NCBI GenBank assembly: GCA_045805565.1
Contig: JBJMKZ010000047.1
Coordinates: 73,759-137,758 of the forward strand
Direction of reading: 5' to 3'
Length of the DNA stretch: 64,000 nucleotides
Origin: DATAEY01 sp045805565
GTDB taxonomy: Bacteria; Actinomycetota; Thermoleophilia; Solirubrobacterales; Solirubrobacteraceae
Positions within the stretch are counted from its first letter, which is position 1; each line of letters starts with the position of its first letter. The notes under the pieces were generated by a model. That model saw only the letters and a program-made list of their open reading frames with translations, ran no database searches and was not told the origin of the DNA. This document shows positions 24,503 to 32,833 of the stretch, in pieces. The position numbers were made by a program, and so were the translations under genes.

Positions 24503-25444
24503 TCAGCCGATCACGGGGGCGCTGCGCTGATTGGCCAGCCTGGTCAGCGTCCGCTGCATCCGGCTGGTGACCAGCCGATATCCCTCGTCCACACCGGCGT
24601 CGCCGTCGGATCCGAGCTCCTCGTGGAGGTTGATCGGAGGCATCACCCGAATCCGGACTTTGGCCGGAATCGGAAAGCGGCTGGGAAGGTCGAGCACCGT
24701 CACCCCCCACGGAGGCCCGAGCACCGGGGGCAGCACCCTCACCCGCGCGAGGCGGTCGAGCGCCAGTGTCCGCGCGATCCGCCGGCCGCGGCCCATGAAC
24801 AGACCGGTCTCCTGACCGCCGAGCGCGACCACCGGAATCAAGGGGACCCGCTGCTCGAGGGCCAGCCGGACGAAGCCCTTGCGACCCGCGAAGTCGACCT
24901 TGCTCGATTGCCACGAGGGTCGGAAGCTCTCCTCGTCCCCGCCGGGATAGACCAGCAGGGCGGCGTCGCGCCGCAGCGCCCGGCGCATGTTCTCGGGTGA
25001 CGCCGGCACCGTGCCGTAGCGCTGCACGAGCGTCCTCGTGCCCGGGACCTTGAACACGAGGTCGTGGGCGAGCTGGTAGAACGGCCGCTCGGCGCCGACG
25101 TGGTCGCAGAAGGCCTGCGTGAAGACGAAGGTGTCGGCGATCACGGTTCCGCCCGAGTGGTTGCCGACCAGCAGGACCGGCCCGGTTCGGGGAATGCGCT
25201 CCAAGCCGGAGACCTCGGCGCGGAAGTACACCTCGGAGAGCAGGCGAAGCGCCGGGAGCGTCCGCCGGATGTAGTCGGGATCGCGCAGCTCGAACGGATC
25301 CTCGGAGGTCTCGGCGCCGGTGACACCGGCGACGTCCACGGCTCCCACCGCGTCCTCGAGCGCCGCCTCGATCATGCGCAGCGTGCCGCCGGCAGCCGCC
25401 GGAACGCCGGTAAACAGCTTGAGCAGGCGGGAACCGGAGCTCAT
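24503..25444 (-). CDS. Lysophospholipid/diacylglycerol-type acyltransferase
   Basis: A 313-residue glycerolipid acyltransferase-like protein. The acceptor motif reads LLVGNHSGGTVIADTFVF, the NHSGG variant found in diacylglycerol-acyltransferase-like and PlsC-like enzymes. The second block LLVYPGGDEESFRPSW corresponds to the glycerol-phosphate-binding FPEG region, and the third is RVPLIPVVALGGQE. It would move an acyl group from acyl-CoA to a lipid acceptor at the membrane face, but the acceptor is unknown. The ATG at 25444 is the only plausible start. It is divergent from the NTF2-like gene across 186 bp. Confidence 0.82.
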   Translation of the reverse strand: MSSGSRLLKLFTGVPAAAGGTLRMIEAALEDAVGAVDVAGVTGAETSEDPFELRDPDYIRRTLPALRLLSEVYFRAEVSGLERIPRTGPVLLVGNHSGGTVIADTFVFTQAFCDHVGAERPFYQLAHDLVFKVPGTRTLVQRYGTVPASPENMRRALRRDAALLVYPGGDEESFRPSWQSSKVDFAGRKGFVRLALEQRVPLIPVVALGGQETGLFMGRGRRIARTLALDRLARVRVLPPVLGPPWGVTVLDLPSRFPIPAKVRIRVMPPINLHEELGSDGDAGVDEGYRLVTSRMQRTLTRLANQRSAPVIG

Positions 25445-25630
25445 GGTTGCCTACTCCAATACCCCGAAGATCAGATTCCAACAGCCCACACCGGCGGTTC
25501 GCACGCGGCTCGGGTGGCGGTGCGTAGCCCCCGGGGGCGGGCGCCCGGCGGGAGCGGGGATCTTCGCCCGGGGATTCGGAGTCGCGGTCCGGGGGAACCC
25601 GTAAGGCGAGCTAGCGAGGAGGAGACCGTC

Positions 25631-26293
25631 ATGGCGGAAGAAGGGTCGGGGGTCGGCGATCGGCTCAGCGGCGCGGTGCAGAAGATCAAGGGCGCGGGCG
25701 GCGGGGAGGAGGAACGCCAGGCCGATGAGGTCGGGGGGCGGGTCGAGGTCGTCCGAAAGACACTGCTCGCGTTCGGCGAGGGCGAGCACGACCAGTTCCT
25801 CGAGGCGTTCGAGGAGGAAGTCGAGTGGGTCGGACCCGAGGGCAGCAAGTTTCCCGGAGCTGGCACCCACAGCGGCCGCGACGCCGTGGGCGAGAAGTTC
25901 GTGGGCGAGATCGGGAGCGGCTTTCCCGCCTTCGGCTTCCGACCCGATCAATACCTCGACGCCGAGGACGAGGAGTGGGTCGTGACCCTGGGGGCGTTCA
26001 CCGGAGAGGGGAGCACAGGCGACTTCGAAGTTCCCGGCGCGGTGGTCTGGGAGTTCAGCGACGACAAGGTCTCCAGGGTCAGGATCTACACCGACAGCGA
26101 TGCGTTCCCCGAGCCGGTCGAGGAGGAGGAAGGCGAGGAGGCCGAAGGCGAAGACGACGGCGACGAGGACCGGAGGTCCGACGACGAACCACAGGACCGG
26201 AAGTCCGATGACGAGGACCGAGACAAGGACGACGAGAGCGGCGAGGGTGGCGAGGATGACGAGGGCGAGAAGCGCGAGGGCGACGGCGGGTAG
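25631..26293 (+). CDS. NTF2/SnoaL-like protein with a long acidic C-terminal tail
   Basis: A 220-residue protein in three parts. Residues 1-40 are charged and CsbD-like in flavour (DRLSGAVQKIKGAGGGEEER). Residues 41-155 form an NTF2/SnoaL-type cone fold (VVRKTLLAFGEGEHDQFLEAF, GTHSGRDAVGEKFVGEIG, VVWEFSDDKVSRVRIYTDSD). The last 60 residues are almost entirely Glu, Asp, Gly, Arg and Lys (VEEEEGEEAEGEDDGDEDR and onwards), surely disordered. NTF2-like domains include ligand-binding proteins and small isomerases; no catalytic residues can be named here. A strong ribosome site (GAGGAGGAGACC) precedes the ATG. Function unknown. Confidence 0.7.
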   Translation: MAEEGSGVGDRLSGAVQKIKGAGGGEEERQADEVGGRVEVVRKTLLAFGEGEHDQFLEAFEEEVEWVGPEGSKFPGAGTHSGRDAVGEKFVGEIGSGFPAFGFRPDQYLDAEDEEWVVTLGAFTGEGSTGDFEVPGAVVWEFSDDKVSRVRIYTDSDAFPEPVEEEEGEEAEGEDDGDEDRRSDDEPQDRKSDDEDRDKDDESGEGGEDDEGEKREGDGG

Positions 26294-26334
26294 CGAGACC
26301 GATCGAACCGCCCGGACATGACGCTTGCCAAGCG

Positions 26335-27360
26335 ATGCGCCGGTTGAGTTCGCCGAGCGCCTGGGCGCTCGCCGGCGGAGCAGGCGCGGTGGGGCTCGCA
26401 GCGTGGTGGCTGGGGTCGGTGGTGATGATCGCGACGCCTCGCGCGATCGCCGCGCTGATGGCCGACCTCACCGACCCCGACGCCGATTGCGAGATCTACG
26501 ACCCCTGCTGCGGCACCGGGCGGTTGCTGGTGGCCGCCCACCGGCACGCACGGGCTCGCCGGAACCCGACCGAGGGCGCCCCGGCTTCGAGCGCCGCGCG
26601 CCGCGGCGCGCCGCGCCTCTACGGGCAGGAGCTCAACCCGCTGCCCTTCGTGCTCGCGCGCCTCAACGCCGCCTTCCGGGGCCTGGATGCCCGGTTCGCC
26701 TGGGGCGACGTCATGCGGCGACCCGCCTTCCTGGACGAGGACGGATCGCTCAAGAAGGTCGACGTCGTGGTCGCCAACCCGATGTGGAACCAGTCGTTTC
26801 CCGTCGAGGTCTACGAGCAGGATCGCCACCGGCGGTTCGGATTCGGGATCCCGCCCACGTCCGACGGCGACTGGGGGTGGATCCAGCACATGCACTCGGC
26901 CCTGCGCGAAACCGGCCGGATGGCCGTGGTCCTCGACGCCGAGTTCCCCCCTCGGGGCAGCAACGGCAACGGCCACCCCGCCGAGACCGCGATCAAGCGG
27001 GCGTTCGTGGGCGACGACCTGATCGAGGCGGTGCTCGCCTGCGACTGGCCGGCCCACAGGCCGCGGCGAAGCCTGCGCGGGGCGATCCTGAGCCGCGCGA
27101 TCCCAACCGGCGTCATGCTGGTGGTCAACCGCCTCAAACGCCACCCGGGCGAGGTCCTCATGCTGGAGACCGGCGACCTGCTGGCCGACTACTGCGCGGG
27201 GACGGTCGAGGCCGAGGACGCCCTGGGCATGGTGCTCGACTCCTACCGCGGCTGGCGGCAGGTCGAGGGGCTGTCCGCGGTCGTGTCGCTCGACCGGCTG
27301 GCCGAGCACGATTTCGACCTTTCGCCATCCGTTTACGTGCGGGCTGGCGCGACCGGCTGA
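26335..27360 (+). CDS. Solitary HsdM-like N6-adenine DNA methyltransferase
   Basis: A 341-residue protein with the core of a type I restriction-modification methylase. TPRAIAALMADL leads into motif I, YDPCCGTGRLLVAA, then GQELNPLPFVLARLNA (motif II region). Motif IV is VVVANPMWNQSFPVEVYEQD, the NPMWNQ form I recall from this subfamily, followed by SDGDWGWIQHMHSALRETG. The C-terminal DFDLSPSVYV is the usual HsdM ending. Missing are the roughly 150-residue helical N-domain of HsdM, an HsdS specificity subunit and an HsdR nuclease. A hydrophobic stretch (AWALAGGAGAVGLAAWWLG) replaces the N-domain. It may be an orphan regulatory methylase or a remnant. Confidence 0.72.
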   Translation: MRRLSSPSAWALAGGAGAVGLAAWWLGSVVMIATPRAIAALMADLTDPDADCEIYDPCCGTGRLLVAAHRHARARRNPTEGAPASSAARRGAPRLYGQELNPLPFVLARLNAAFRGLDARFAWGDVMRRPAFLDEDGSLKKVDVVVANPMWNQSFPVEVYEQDRHRRFGFGIPPTSDGDWGWIQHMHSALRETGRMAVVLDAEFPPRGSNGNGHPAETAIKRAFVGDDLIEAVLACDWPAHRPRRSLRGAILSRAIPTGVMLVVNRLKRHPGEVLMLETGDLLADYCAGTVEAEDALGMVLDSYRGWRQVEGLSAVVSLDRLAEHDFDLSPSVYVRAGATG

Positions 27361-27586
27361 CCGCACCCCGGGCGGCGGGCGGGGCCCGCCGCAGCGGCGC
27401 GGGAACCGGCGGTTGCGGCCTGCGAATCGGAGTATGCTGGGAGATCGGGTCGGACGGGCGGCGGTCCTGGTCCAGCAACGCACAGGAGCCTGACCCGTCC
27501 GCGGAGATCTTCGTCCTCGAGCCATTCGACAAGGCGATCTGAGGCCGGGGCAGGGCGGGCCGGCCGTCGCTGCGCGGTCGACCGCG

Positions 27587-29302
27587 ATGGCCGGCGTTCG
27601 CTACGCCGTCGGGGTGATCCGCCGCGCAGCGGGCCTGCTGGCGCTGGCGGGGCTCCTGTGGTCGGCGCTGCTGATCGTCACCGCGGCGGCCTCTCATCCG
27701 CTCCGCGAGGTGCCCGCCCGCCTGGGGGGTTTTCCCGGCTGGCTGCGCGGGCCGTTGAGCGGCACGGGTTATCTGTTGCGGCCGAGTCAGTTCGCGACTC
27801 TGGTGCTGGTCATGGCCGCGTGGTACCTCCTCGCCCTGGCCTGCGCCCCGGCGCTTCGGGCGGGTTGGACCATCGGAGCCGTCGTTCTCCTGCACGTCGT
27901 CTTCCTGCTGGGGCCGCCGCTCATCTCGTCCGACGTGTTCGGCTATCTCGACTGGGCGCGCATGGACGTGCTGCACGCGCTCAACCCGTACGTCACCGCG
28001 TCGGGATCGGTGCCCTCGGACCCGGTGTACGGATTCCTCAGCTGGCATCGGGGCGTCTCCCCCTACGGTCCCCTGTTCACGGTGGGCAGCTACGCCCTGG
28101 CGCCGCTCGGTGTGCCGGCCGGGCTGTGGGCGCTCAAGCTGCTGGTCACGCTGTCCAGCCTGGGCTGCGTAGCGCTGATCTGGGCCGGCGCCCGGACGCT
28201 GGCGCGCCCGCCGCTTCCGGGGATCCTCCTGTATGGGGCCAACCCGGCCGTGCTCGTCTATGCGGTCGGCGGGTTCCACAACGACACGATCACCACGGCG
28301 GCCATCGTGGGCGCGGTGTACCTGGTCCTCCGCGGACGGGAGCGGGCGGGAGCGCTGGTGGGCGCCGCCGCGGTGGCGCTCAAGTCCTCGGCTGGGGTGG
28401 TCATGCCGTTCCTGGTCCTCGGCGCGCGGGATCGCTGGCGCGCTCTGCTGGCCGCGGTGGTGGGCGCAGCGGCGGCGCTGGCGCTGGCCCTGGCCGCGTT
28501 CGGCTCGCACGCCTTCGGCTTCCTGCACGCGCTGAGCGACCAGGAGAACCGAAACTCGGGTACCAGCGTCGCGGCCCAGCTGGGTGCGCTGTTCGGATGG
28601 GTCGGGTCGCCGCCGCCGGTCCGGCTGGCGGCCTCGGTGATCGGAGTCCTCGTGATCCTGGCGCTGCTGGTCCGAACCTGGCGGGGATCGGACTGGGTGG
28701 CGTCGGCGGGGTGGGCGACGCTGGCGGTGATGGTCACCTCCGCCTACCTGCTGCCCTGGTACATCGTGTGGCTCGTCCCGCTGGCGGCGCTGGGCGCCAG
28801 CCGGGCCCTGCGAGTGGCCAGCGTGGCGATGACGCTGTTCGTCATCCTCGTCCGGCTCGTCCCCGAGCTGCAACCGACCTCCGGGCCTCCCGTCACCGCG
28901 GCCAGCGCACTCAGCGCGGTCGTCATGCCGCTCGAGGGCGGCCCCCAGCAGCCGGCGCGCACGTCACTCGGGCTGCACGAGCCGCTGGCGCGAGCGTTCG
29001 AGCGCGCATGGGAGGCCGAGCGCCGGATGAAGACCGGGCGCGATTTCAGGCCCGTGCGCAGATCGAGCTCCCGCTGCCGCGCGCTCGAGCCGGATCCCGG
29101 CCCGCGGCGCGATCAGCGCTGGTCTTGCCGGGTCTCGTACCTGACGCGGGCGGGGGCCCGGGGACGTGCCTCCTACCTGGTCGCGCTGGATCCCCGGGCC
29201 TGCTTCACGGCAACCTCGCGCGACCATCCGGCGCAGGTGTTCGAGCGCGTGCTCGCCCGCCCGGCTGCGAACCCGCTAGCGCACTTTCGGTCCTGCCCCT
29301 AG
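27587..29302 (+). CDS. GT-C mannosyltransferase, MptA/MptB-like
   Basis: A 571-residue polytopic protein resembling the polyprenol-phosphomannose-dependent alpha-1,6-mannosyltransferases that build lipomannan cores in actinobacteria. An acidic loop after the second helix pair reads LISSDVFGYLDWARMDVLHA, with LNPYVTASG and GVSPYGPLFTV next, all typical of the family. About eleven further hydrophobic segments follow up to about residue 430. The final 130 residues are soluble, Arg-rich and contain three cysteines; this tail is not something I recognise. A perfect 14-bp palindrome (27573-27586) abuts the ATG. The role is probably in cell-envelope glycolipid synthesis on the outer face of the membrane. 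Confidence 0.78.
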   Translation: MAGVRYAVGVIRRAAGLLALAGLLWSALLIVTAAASHPLREVPARLGGFPGWLRGPLSGTGYLLRPSQFATLVLVMAAWYLLALACAPALRAGWTIGAVVLLHVVFLLGPPLISSDVFGYLDWARMDVLHALNPYVTASGSVPSDPVYGFLSWHRGVSPYGPLFTVGSYALAPLGVPAGLWALKLLVTLSSLGCVALIWAGARTLARPPLPGILLYGANPAVLVYAVGGFHNDTITTAAIVGAVYLVLRGRERAGALVGAAAVALKSSAGVVMPFLVLGARDRWRALLAAVVGAAAALALALAAFGSHAFGFLHALSDQENRNSGTSVAAQLGALFGWVGSPPPVRLAASVIGVLVILALLVRTWRGSDWVASAGWATLAVMVTSAYLLPWYIVWLVPLAALGASRALRVASVAMTLFVILVRLVPELQPTSGPPVTAASALSAVVMPLEGGPQQPARTSLGLHEPLARAFERAWEAERRMKTGRDFRPVRRSSSRCRALEPDPGPRRDQRWSCRVSYLTRAGARGRASYLVALDPRACFTATSRDHPAQVFERVLARPAANPLAHFRSCP

Positions 29303-29368
29303 CGTGGCCAGCGGACGGTGCGACCGGCTACCGGTCGACGCCGCCCGGCTCTGCGGCGGAGGCGCCCG

Positions 29369-30619
29369 TCACAGGCCGAAGATCAGATAGTGCAGCAGCC
29401 CTCCGGCCATTCCGAACAGCGCGCCGTGGGCCACCAGCAGCCACTCGTCCTCCCTGGTGGCGGAGCGCAGGGTCTCCACGAACTCCGACGGGGACATCTC
29501 GCGCATGCGGGCCGTGAACAGCTCACGCACCGCCTGGTCGCCCTGGCGGCTGAACTCTGGTTCCTGGATCGGGGCGAGGGTGTGCTCGACCGCCTCGGTG
29601 GCGACCGACTCCCGCAGCCTCTCGTAATCGCTCGAGCCGTACGCCGCCCGCACCAGGACGCCGGCCGGCCCTACCGCCCGGTCCACCGCGGGGCGCATCG
29701 CGCTTGCTATCAGCTGCCGGGTACGGTCCGAGCGCGGGCCGTGCATGAGCTCCTCGCCGATGTTCTCCAGCGTGATGATGTCCTGCGCGATCACGTCCCC
29801 GTAGATCTTCGCCGCGTCGTGCTGGCGGCGTGGGAAGAGACCCTGCGCCCGGAAGGGACCCAGCTTCCGGGGCTCGAGGGGCTCGTAGATCATCCAGATG
29901 CCCAACCAGTTCGTCGCGTAGCCGATGACCGACTCGACCACCGGTAGCAGCCACCACTCCGGGACCGCCTCGATGAGGAAGATGGTGGGAATTCCGCAGA
30001 GGAAGCCGAAGACGAAGCCGAACCGGATGATGAAGCGGAACTCCCTCCTTCCGACCTCGTGAAACAGCTTGTTGGTGAGCTCACGGTTGTCCACCAGGCG
30101 GCGAATCACCATGTGCTTGATGTCGAGCAGCTCGTCTATGTGCCTGCCGATCTGCTCGGTGACGTCCGAGACGACCTCGGGCAGCTGCTGTCTGACCCGC
30201 GCGTAGAGCGTTTCGCGGGCGCGCGGTGACAGCTGATGCCAGAGCTCGGGGTGCTGACCCTCGATCGTTCGTTCCACGAGCTCCCGGATGTCCTGGTCGG
30301 AGCGCGCCATGATGTGCTCGGCGATCTTGTCGGGCCCGAACCGCTCGTAGAACTCGGAGGGACTGCCGACCTGTCCGATCTGCTTGTCCACGGCGATGCT
30401 TCCCATCTTCGCCGCGCGCGACGGGATGATGCCCTGCCACCCGAGACCTCCGTGCATGATGCCGGGTACCTGCCGCAGCTTGCGCGGGAGGTGGCGGGCG
30501 ACGCGCGCCAGGCCGGGGACCCGGACGCCGGTGAACTGGATCGGCCGGTAGAGCATCCACACCCCGGTCCGGTTGATGACGTACCCGACTATTCCCCCCA
30601 ACACGGGTATAGAGAGCAT
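29369..30619 (-). CDS. DUF445 family membrane protein
   Basis: A 416-residue protein with the DUF445 pattern: a membrane hairpin written twice (VLGGIVGYVINRTGVWMLYR near the start; VVESVIGYATNWLGIWMIYEP after the middle), long helical cytoplasmic segments between (SRAAKMGSIAVDKQIGQ; HDAAKIYGDVIAQDIITLEN), and a last helix LLHYLIFGL. The function of DUF445 proteins is unknown; some are linked to envelope integrity. The ATG at 30619 is the only start outside the neighbouring divergent gene, although no ribosome site is visible. It faces the Abi-alpha-like gene across 121 bp. Confidence 0.8.
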   Translation of the reverse strand: MLSIPVLGGIVGYVINRTGVWMLYRPIQFTGVRVPGLARVARHLPRKLRQVPGIMHGGLGWQGIIPSRAAKMGSIAVDKQIGQVGSPSEFYERFGPDKIAEHIMARSDQDIRELVERTIEGQHPELWHQLSPRARETLYARVRQQLPEVVSDVTEQIGRHIDELLDIKHMVIRRLVDNRELTNKLFHEVGRREFRFIIRFGFVFGFLCGIPTIFLIEAVPEWWLLPVVESVIGYATNWLGIWMIYEPLEPRKLGPFRAQGLFPRRQHDAAKIYGDVIAQDIITLENIGEELMHGPRSDRTRQLIASAMRPAVDRAVGPAGVLVRAAYGSSDYERLRESVATEAVEHTLAPIQEPEFSRQGDQAVRELFTARMREMSPSEFVETLRSATREDEWLLVAHGALFGMAGGLLHYLIFGL

Positions 30620-30740
30620 GCTGAGGGTGTGGTCGTGGAAGACCGGAATCGAAATCAGGCTGAGGGCGACGCGATCCGTGGCGACCTCCGGAAGCCAGGC
30701 GTAGGATGACCGACCGACCAGGTTCCCGCTAGGAGGAGGG

Positions 30741-31598
30741 GTGGCAGACTCGGAACGCAACCGTTCTCGCGCCGACGAGCACGGCGGCTCCCGGCCGAGT
30801 GGTCCGCCGAACGGAGGGCTCGGCGCCCGCGAGCTGATCGAGCTCGGGCCGGCCCTGGCCAGGCTCGGGTTGTTCGCCTCCCTGCGCGCGGCCGGCTGGG
30901 CGACCTCCTCGACCTTCGCGGCTTGGAGGCGCATCGCCTCCGCCGTGCTATCGGGAGAGTCGCCGGTGGAGTTCGTGGTGGCGGTTCGAGACCAGGCCGT
31001 GGACGCCGCCCGCGAGGCGCTCGGCGTCAATGACATCGAGGACACGCTCGGTCGTATCACCTCGGAGCCGCCAGAGCCCTCGGAGGACGGCGACCGGGAG
31101 ACGACGGACCTGCGCGAGCGGGGAAGGGAGCTGCTGGCGCGCTCCGCGCGCTTGGAGCCCGACGACGATCGTCATCCCGCGTTCGGATTGATACTCGAGC
31201 AGCTCGCGCCAGACGAGATGCGGATCCTGCGCGTGCTGGCGAGCGGCCAGGGGCAGGCCGCCATAGACGTCGAGGCCAGGGGCCCGCTCGGGCTGGGCAG
31301 CCGTGACGTCGCGCGCCGGCTGTCGCTGCTGGGCGATCGCGCCGGGTGCCGCCACCCCGAGCGGGTCCAGGTCTACCTCGACAACCTCCTGCGCCTCGGC
31401 CTGGTGCAGATCGCCGACGAGCCGTTCGACGACGAAGAGCTCTACGAGGTCCTCGAGGCCCAAGCCGAGGTGAGCGAAGCCAAGCAGGAGGCGTCGAGCG
31501 GGGCGACCAGGGCCAAGAGCCGCAGGCATCGGATCGAGCTCACGCACTTCGGGCAATCCTTCTGCGAGACCTGCCTGCCGCTGGGCGAATCCGGATAG
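30741..31598 (+). CDS. Abi-alpha (DUF4393)-like protein
   Basis: A 285-residue protein. The first 95 residues include an amphipathic, weakly hydrophobic stretch (ALARLGLFASLRAAGWATSS). The conserved part begins at about 145: HPAFGLILEQLAPDEMRILR, later RVQVYLDNLLRLGLVQIADE and, at the end, RIELTHFGQSFCETCLP. That series matches what I know of the DUF4393/Abi-alpha family, some of whose members are phage abortive-infection proteins. Most members have no tested function. The start is GTG with a very strong ribosome site (AGGAGGAGGG). No other defence gene is next to it; the nearest is the solitary methylase at 26335. Confidence 0.65.
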   Translation: MADSERNRSRADEHGGSRPSGPPNGGLGARELIELGPALARLGLFASLRAAGWATSSTFAAWRRIASAVLSGESPVEFVVAVRDQAVDAAREALGVNDIEDTLGRITSEPPEPSEDGDRETTDLRERGRELLARSARLEPDDDRHPAFGLILEQLAPDEMRILRVLASGQGQAAIDVEARGPLGLGSRDVARRLSLLGDRAGCRHPERVQVYLDNLLRLGLVQIADEPFDDEELYEVLEAQAEVSEAKQEASSGATRAKSRRHRIELTHFGQSFCETCLPLGESG

Positions 31599-31751
31599 GG
31601 CACCCGCCCCGCAACCGGCTCGCCCGCCCCGCCCGGACCGCGGCGATACGGCCGAAGCCTGCACGTTTCATTTCGTTTTCCCACGGCCCCGCTGTGGACT
31701 GAGAAGCTGCCCAGCGGCGGACCCTGCCGGCAAACGCGAAGGAGGCCTGAA

Positions 31752-32321
31752 ATGGCCGCAGCACGCGACGTGGTTGGACCGTGGACGGGATCGCGGTGGT
31801 GGGTGCTGGTGGTGATCGGGGCGCTGTCGATCGTCGCGGGGGTCATCGCGGTGGTGCTTCCCGGCCTGACCCTGATCGTCCTGGGCATCGTGTTCGGCGC
31901 CAACCTGCTCATATGGGGGACGCTCACCCTGGTCAGCGCCTTCGACGCCCACTTGGGCGTCGCGCACAGCGTGCTGGCGGTGATCGTCGGAGTCCTCGGC
32001 GCGCTCGCCGGGCTGGTCTGCCTCGTGCACCCCGGCGTGGGCATCGTGGCGCTGCTGCTGGCCATGTCGTTCTGGTTCATCCTCACCGGGATCGCCGACC
32101 TCGTGCGGGCGATACACCTTCCCGAGGGTCGCCTGCTGTCGCTCCTGCTCGGGGTGGTGGGGATCGCTGCCGGGGTGATCATCGTCTCCAACCCCGGGAT
32201 CGGGCTCGCCACGCTCGCGCTGCTGGCGGGGGTCGGGTTCATCGTCAGGGGGCTGCTCGAGGTCGCCGCCGGCCTGGCGCTGCGCCGGTCGCGCGGCCCC
32301 CGGCCGTTGCCGGCCACGTGA
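31752..32321 (+). CDS. HdeD family (DUF308) membrane protein
   Basis: A 189-residue protein made of six short hydrophobic segments in three loosely repeated hairpins: WWVLVVIGALSIVAGVIAVV, LTLIVLGIVFGANLLIWG, LAVIVGVLGALAGLVCLVHP, LLLAMSFWFILTGIADLVRA, LLSLLLGVVGIAAGVIIVSN and LALLAGVGFIVRGLLEVAAG. This is the HdeD/DUF308 pattern. HdeD of Escherichia coli is linked to acid resistance at high density; actinobacterial members are uncharacterised. GAAGGAGG precedes the ATG. The gene is monocistronic as far as the sequence shows. Confidence 0.85.
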   Translation: MAAARDVVGPWTGSRWWVLVVIGALSIVAGVIAVVLPGLTLIVLGIVFGANLLIWGTLTLVSAFDAHLGVAHSVLAVIVGVLGALAGLVCLVHPGVGIVALLLAMSFWFILTGIADLVRAIHLPEGRLLSLLLGVVGIAAGVIIVSNPGIGLATLALLAGVGFIVRGLLEVAAGLALRRSRGPRPLPAT

Positions 32322-32379
32322 CGCCCGGCTCCGGCGGTCGAGTCCGCCGAGAGCTCCCCACCGGGCGCGCCCGCCCCTC

Positions 32380-32814
32380 CTAGCCGGGGGCGCGGCAGGC
32401 GGCGCAGGTTCCGGTCACCTCGACCGTGTGCCCGCTCACCGTGAAGCCGTGCTCGGCGCCGAGACCCGCCAGCCACGGGCCGAGCGCGCAGTCGCGCAGC
32501 TCGACGACGCGATGGCAGCGGCTGCACACGAGGTGGTGGTGGTGCTCCTCGCCGCAGAGGCGGTAGCAGACCTCCCCCCGCCGATGCATGAGCGCGTCGA
32601 TGATGGCGTGCTCGCTCAGCAGCGCCAGCGTGCGATAGACGGTGGCCAGCCCGATCGCGGCGCCCCCACCGTGGAGCCTGGCATGGATCTCCTGGGCGGT
32701 GGCGTCGTTGGGCTCGTCGGCGAGGGCTTCGAGCACCGCACGCCGCTGCCGCGTCGGCCGAACGCCGCGACGCGCGAGGAGCGCGCCGGGGTCGGGTTGC
32801 GCGCGACGGCTCAT
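32380..32814 (-). CDS. zur: Fur-family zinc-responsive repressor (Zur)
   Basis: A 144-residue Fur-family repressor. The winged helix (RGVRPTRQRRAVLEALADE, then GLATVYRTLALLSEHAI) is followed by the metal-sensing dimer domain: GEEHHHHLVCSRCHRVVELRDC and a late CAACRAPG. The two CxxC pairs give the structural zinc site and the His cluster the sensing site. Divergent placement against a zinc-type importer makes it Zur rather than Fur. I chose the ATG at 32814 because TACCCT lies 6 bp upstream; the ATG at 32820 would leave no room for a promoter element. It would repress znuACB, and probably itself, when zinc is plentiful. Confidence 0.9.
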   Translation of the reverse strand: MSRRAQPDPGALLARRGVRPTRQRRAVLEALADEPNDATAQEIHARLHGGGAAIGLATVYRTLALLSEHAIIDALMHRRGEVCYRLCGEEHHHHLVCSRCHRVVELRDCALGPWLAGLGAEHGFTVSGHTVEVTGTCAACRAPG

Positions 32815-32826
32815 CCACATAGGGTA
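32797..32826. promoter_or_regulatory. Face-to-face leaderless promoters of zur and znuA
   Basis: For znuA (+): TTGCGC (32797-32802), 17-bp spacer, TAGGGT (32820-32825), then 8 bp to ATG 32834. For zur (-): TACCCT (32826-32821), then 6 bp to ATG 32814. The two -10 hexamers occupy the same seven base pairs on opposite strands, so the polymerase could serve only one gene at a time. Confidence 0.5.
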
Positions 32827-32833
32827 GCGGGCA

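Noticed and set aside
27361..27586. Short frame ending in EIFVLEPFDKAI between the methylase and the mannosyltransferase
   Set aside because: The ending looks protein-like, but the frame has no usable start codon after the methylase stop. A 19-codon frame from ATG 27433 is no better supported.
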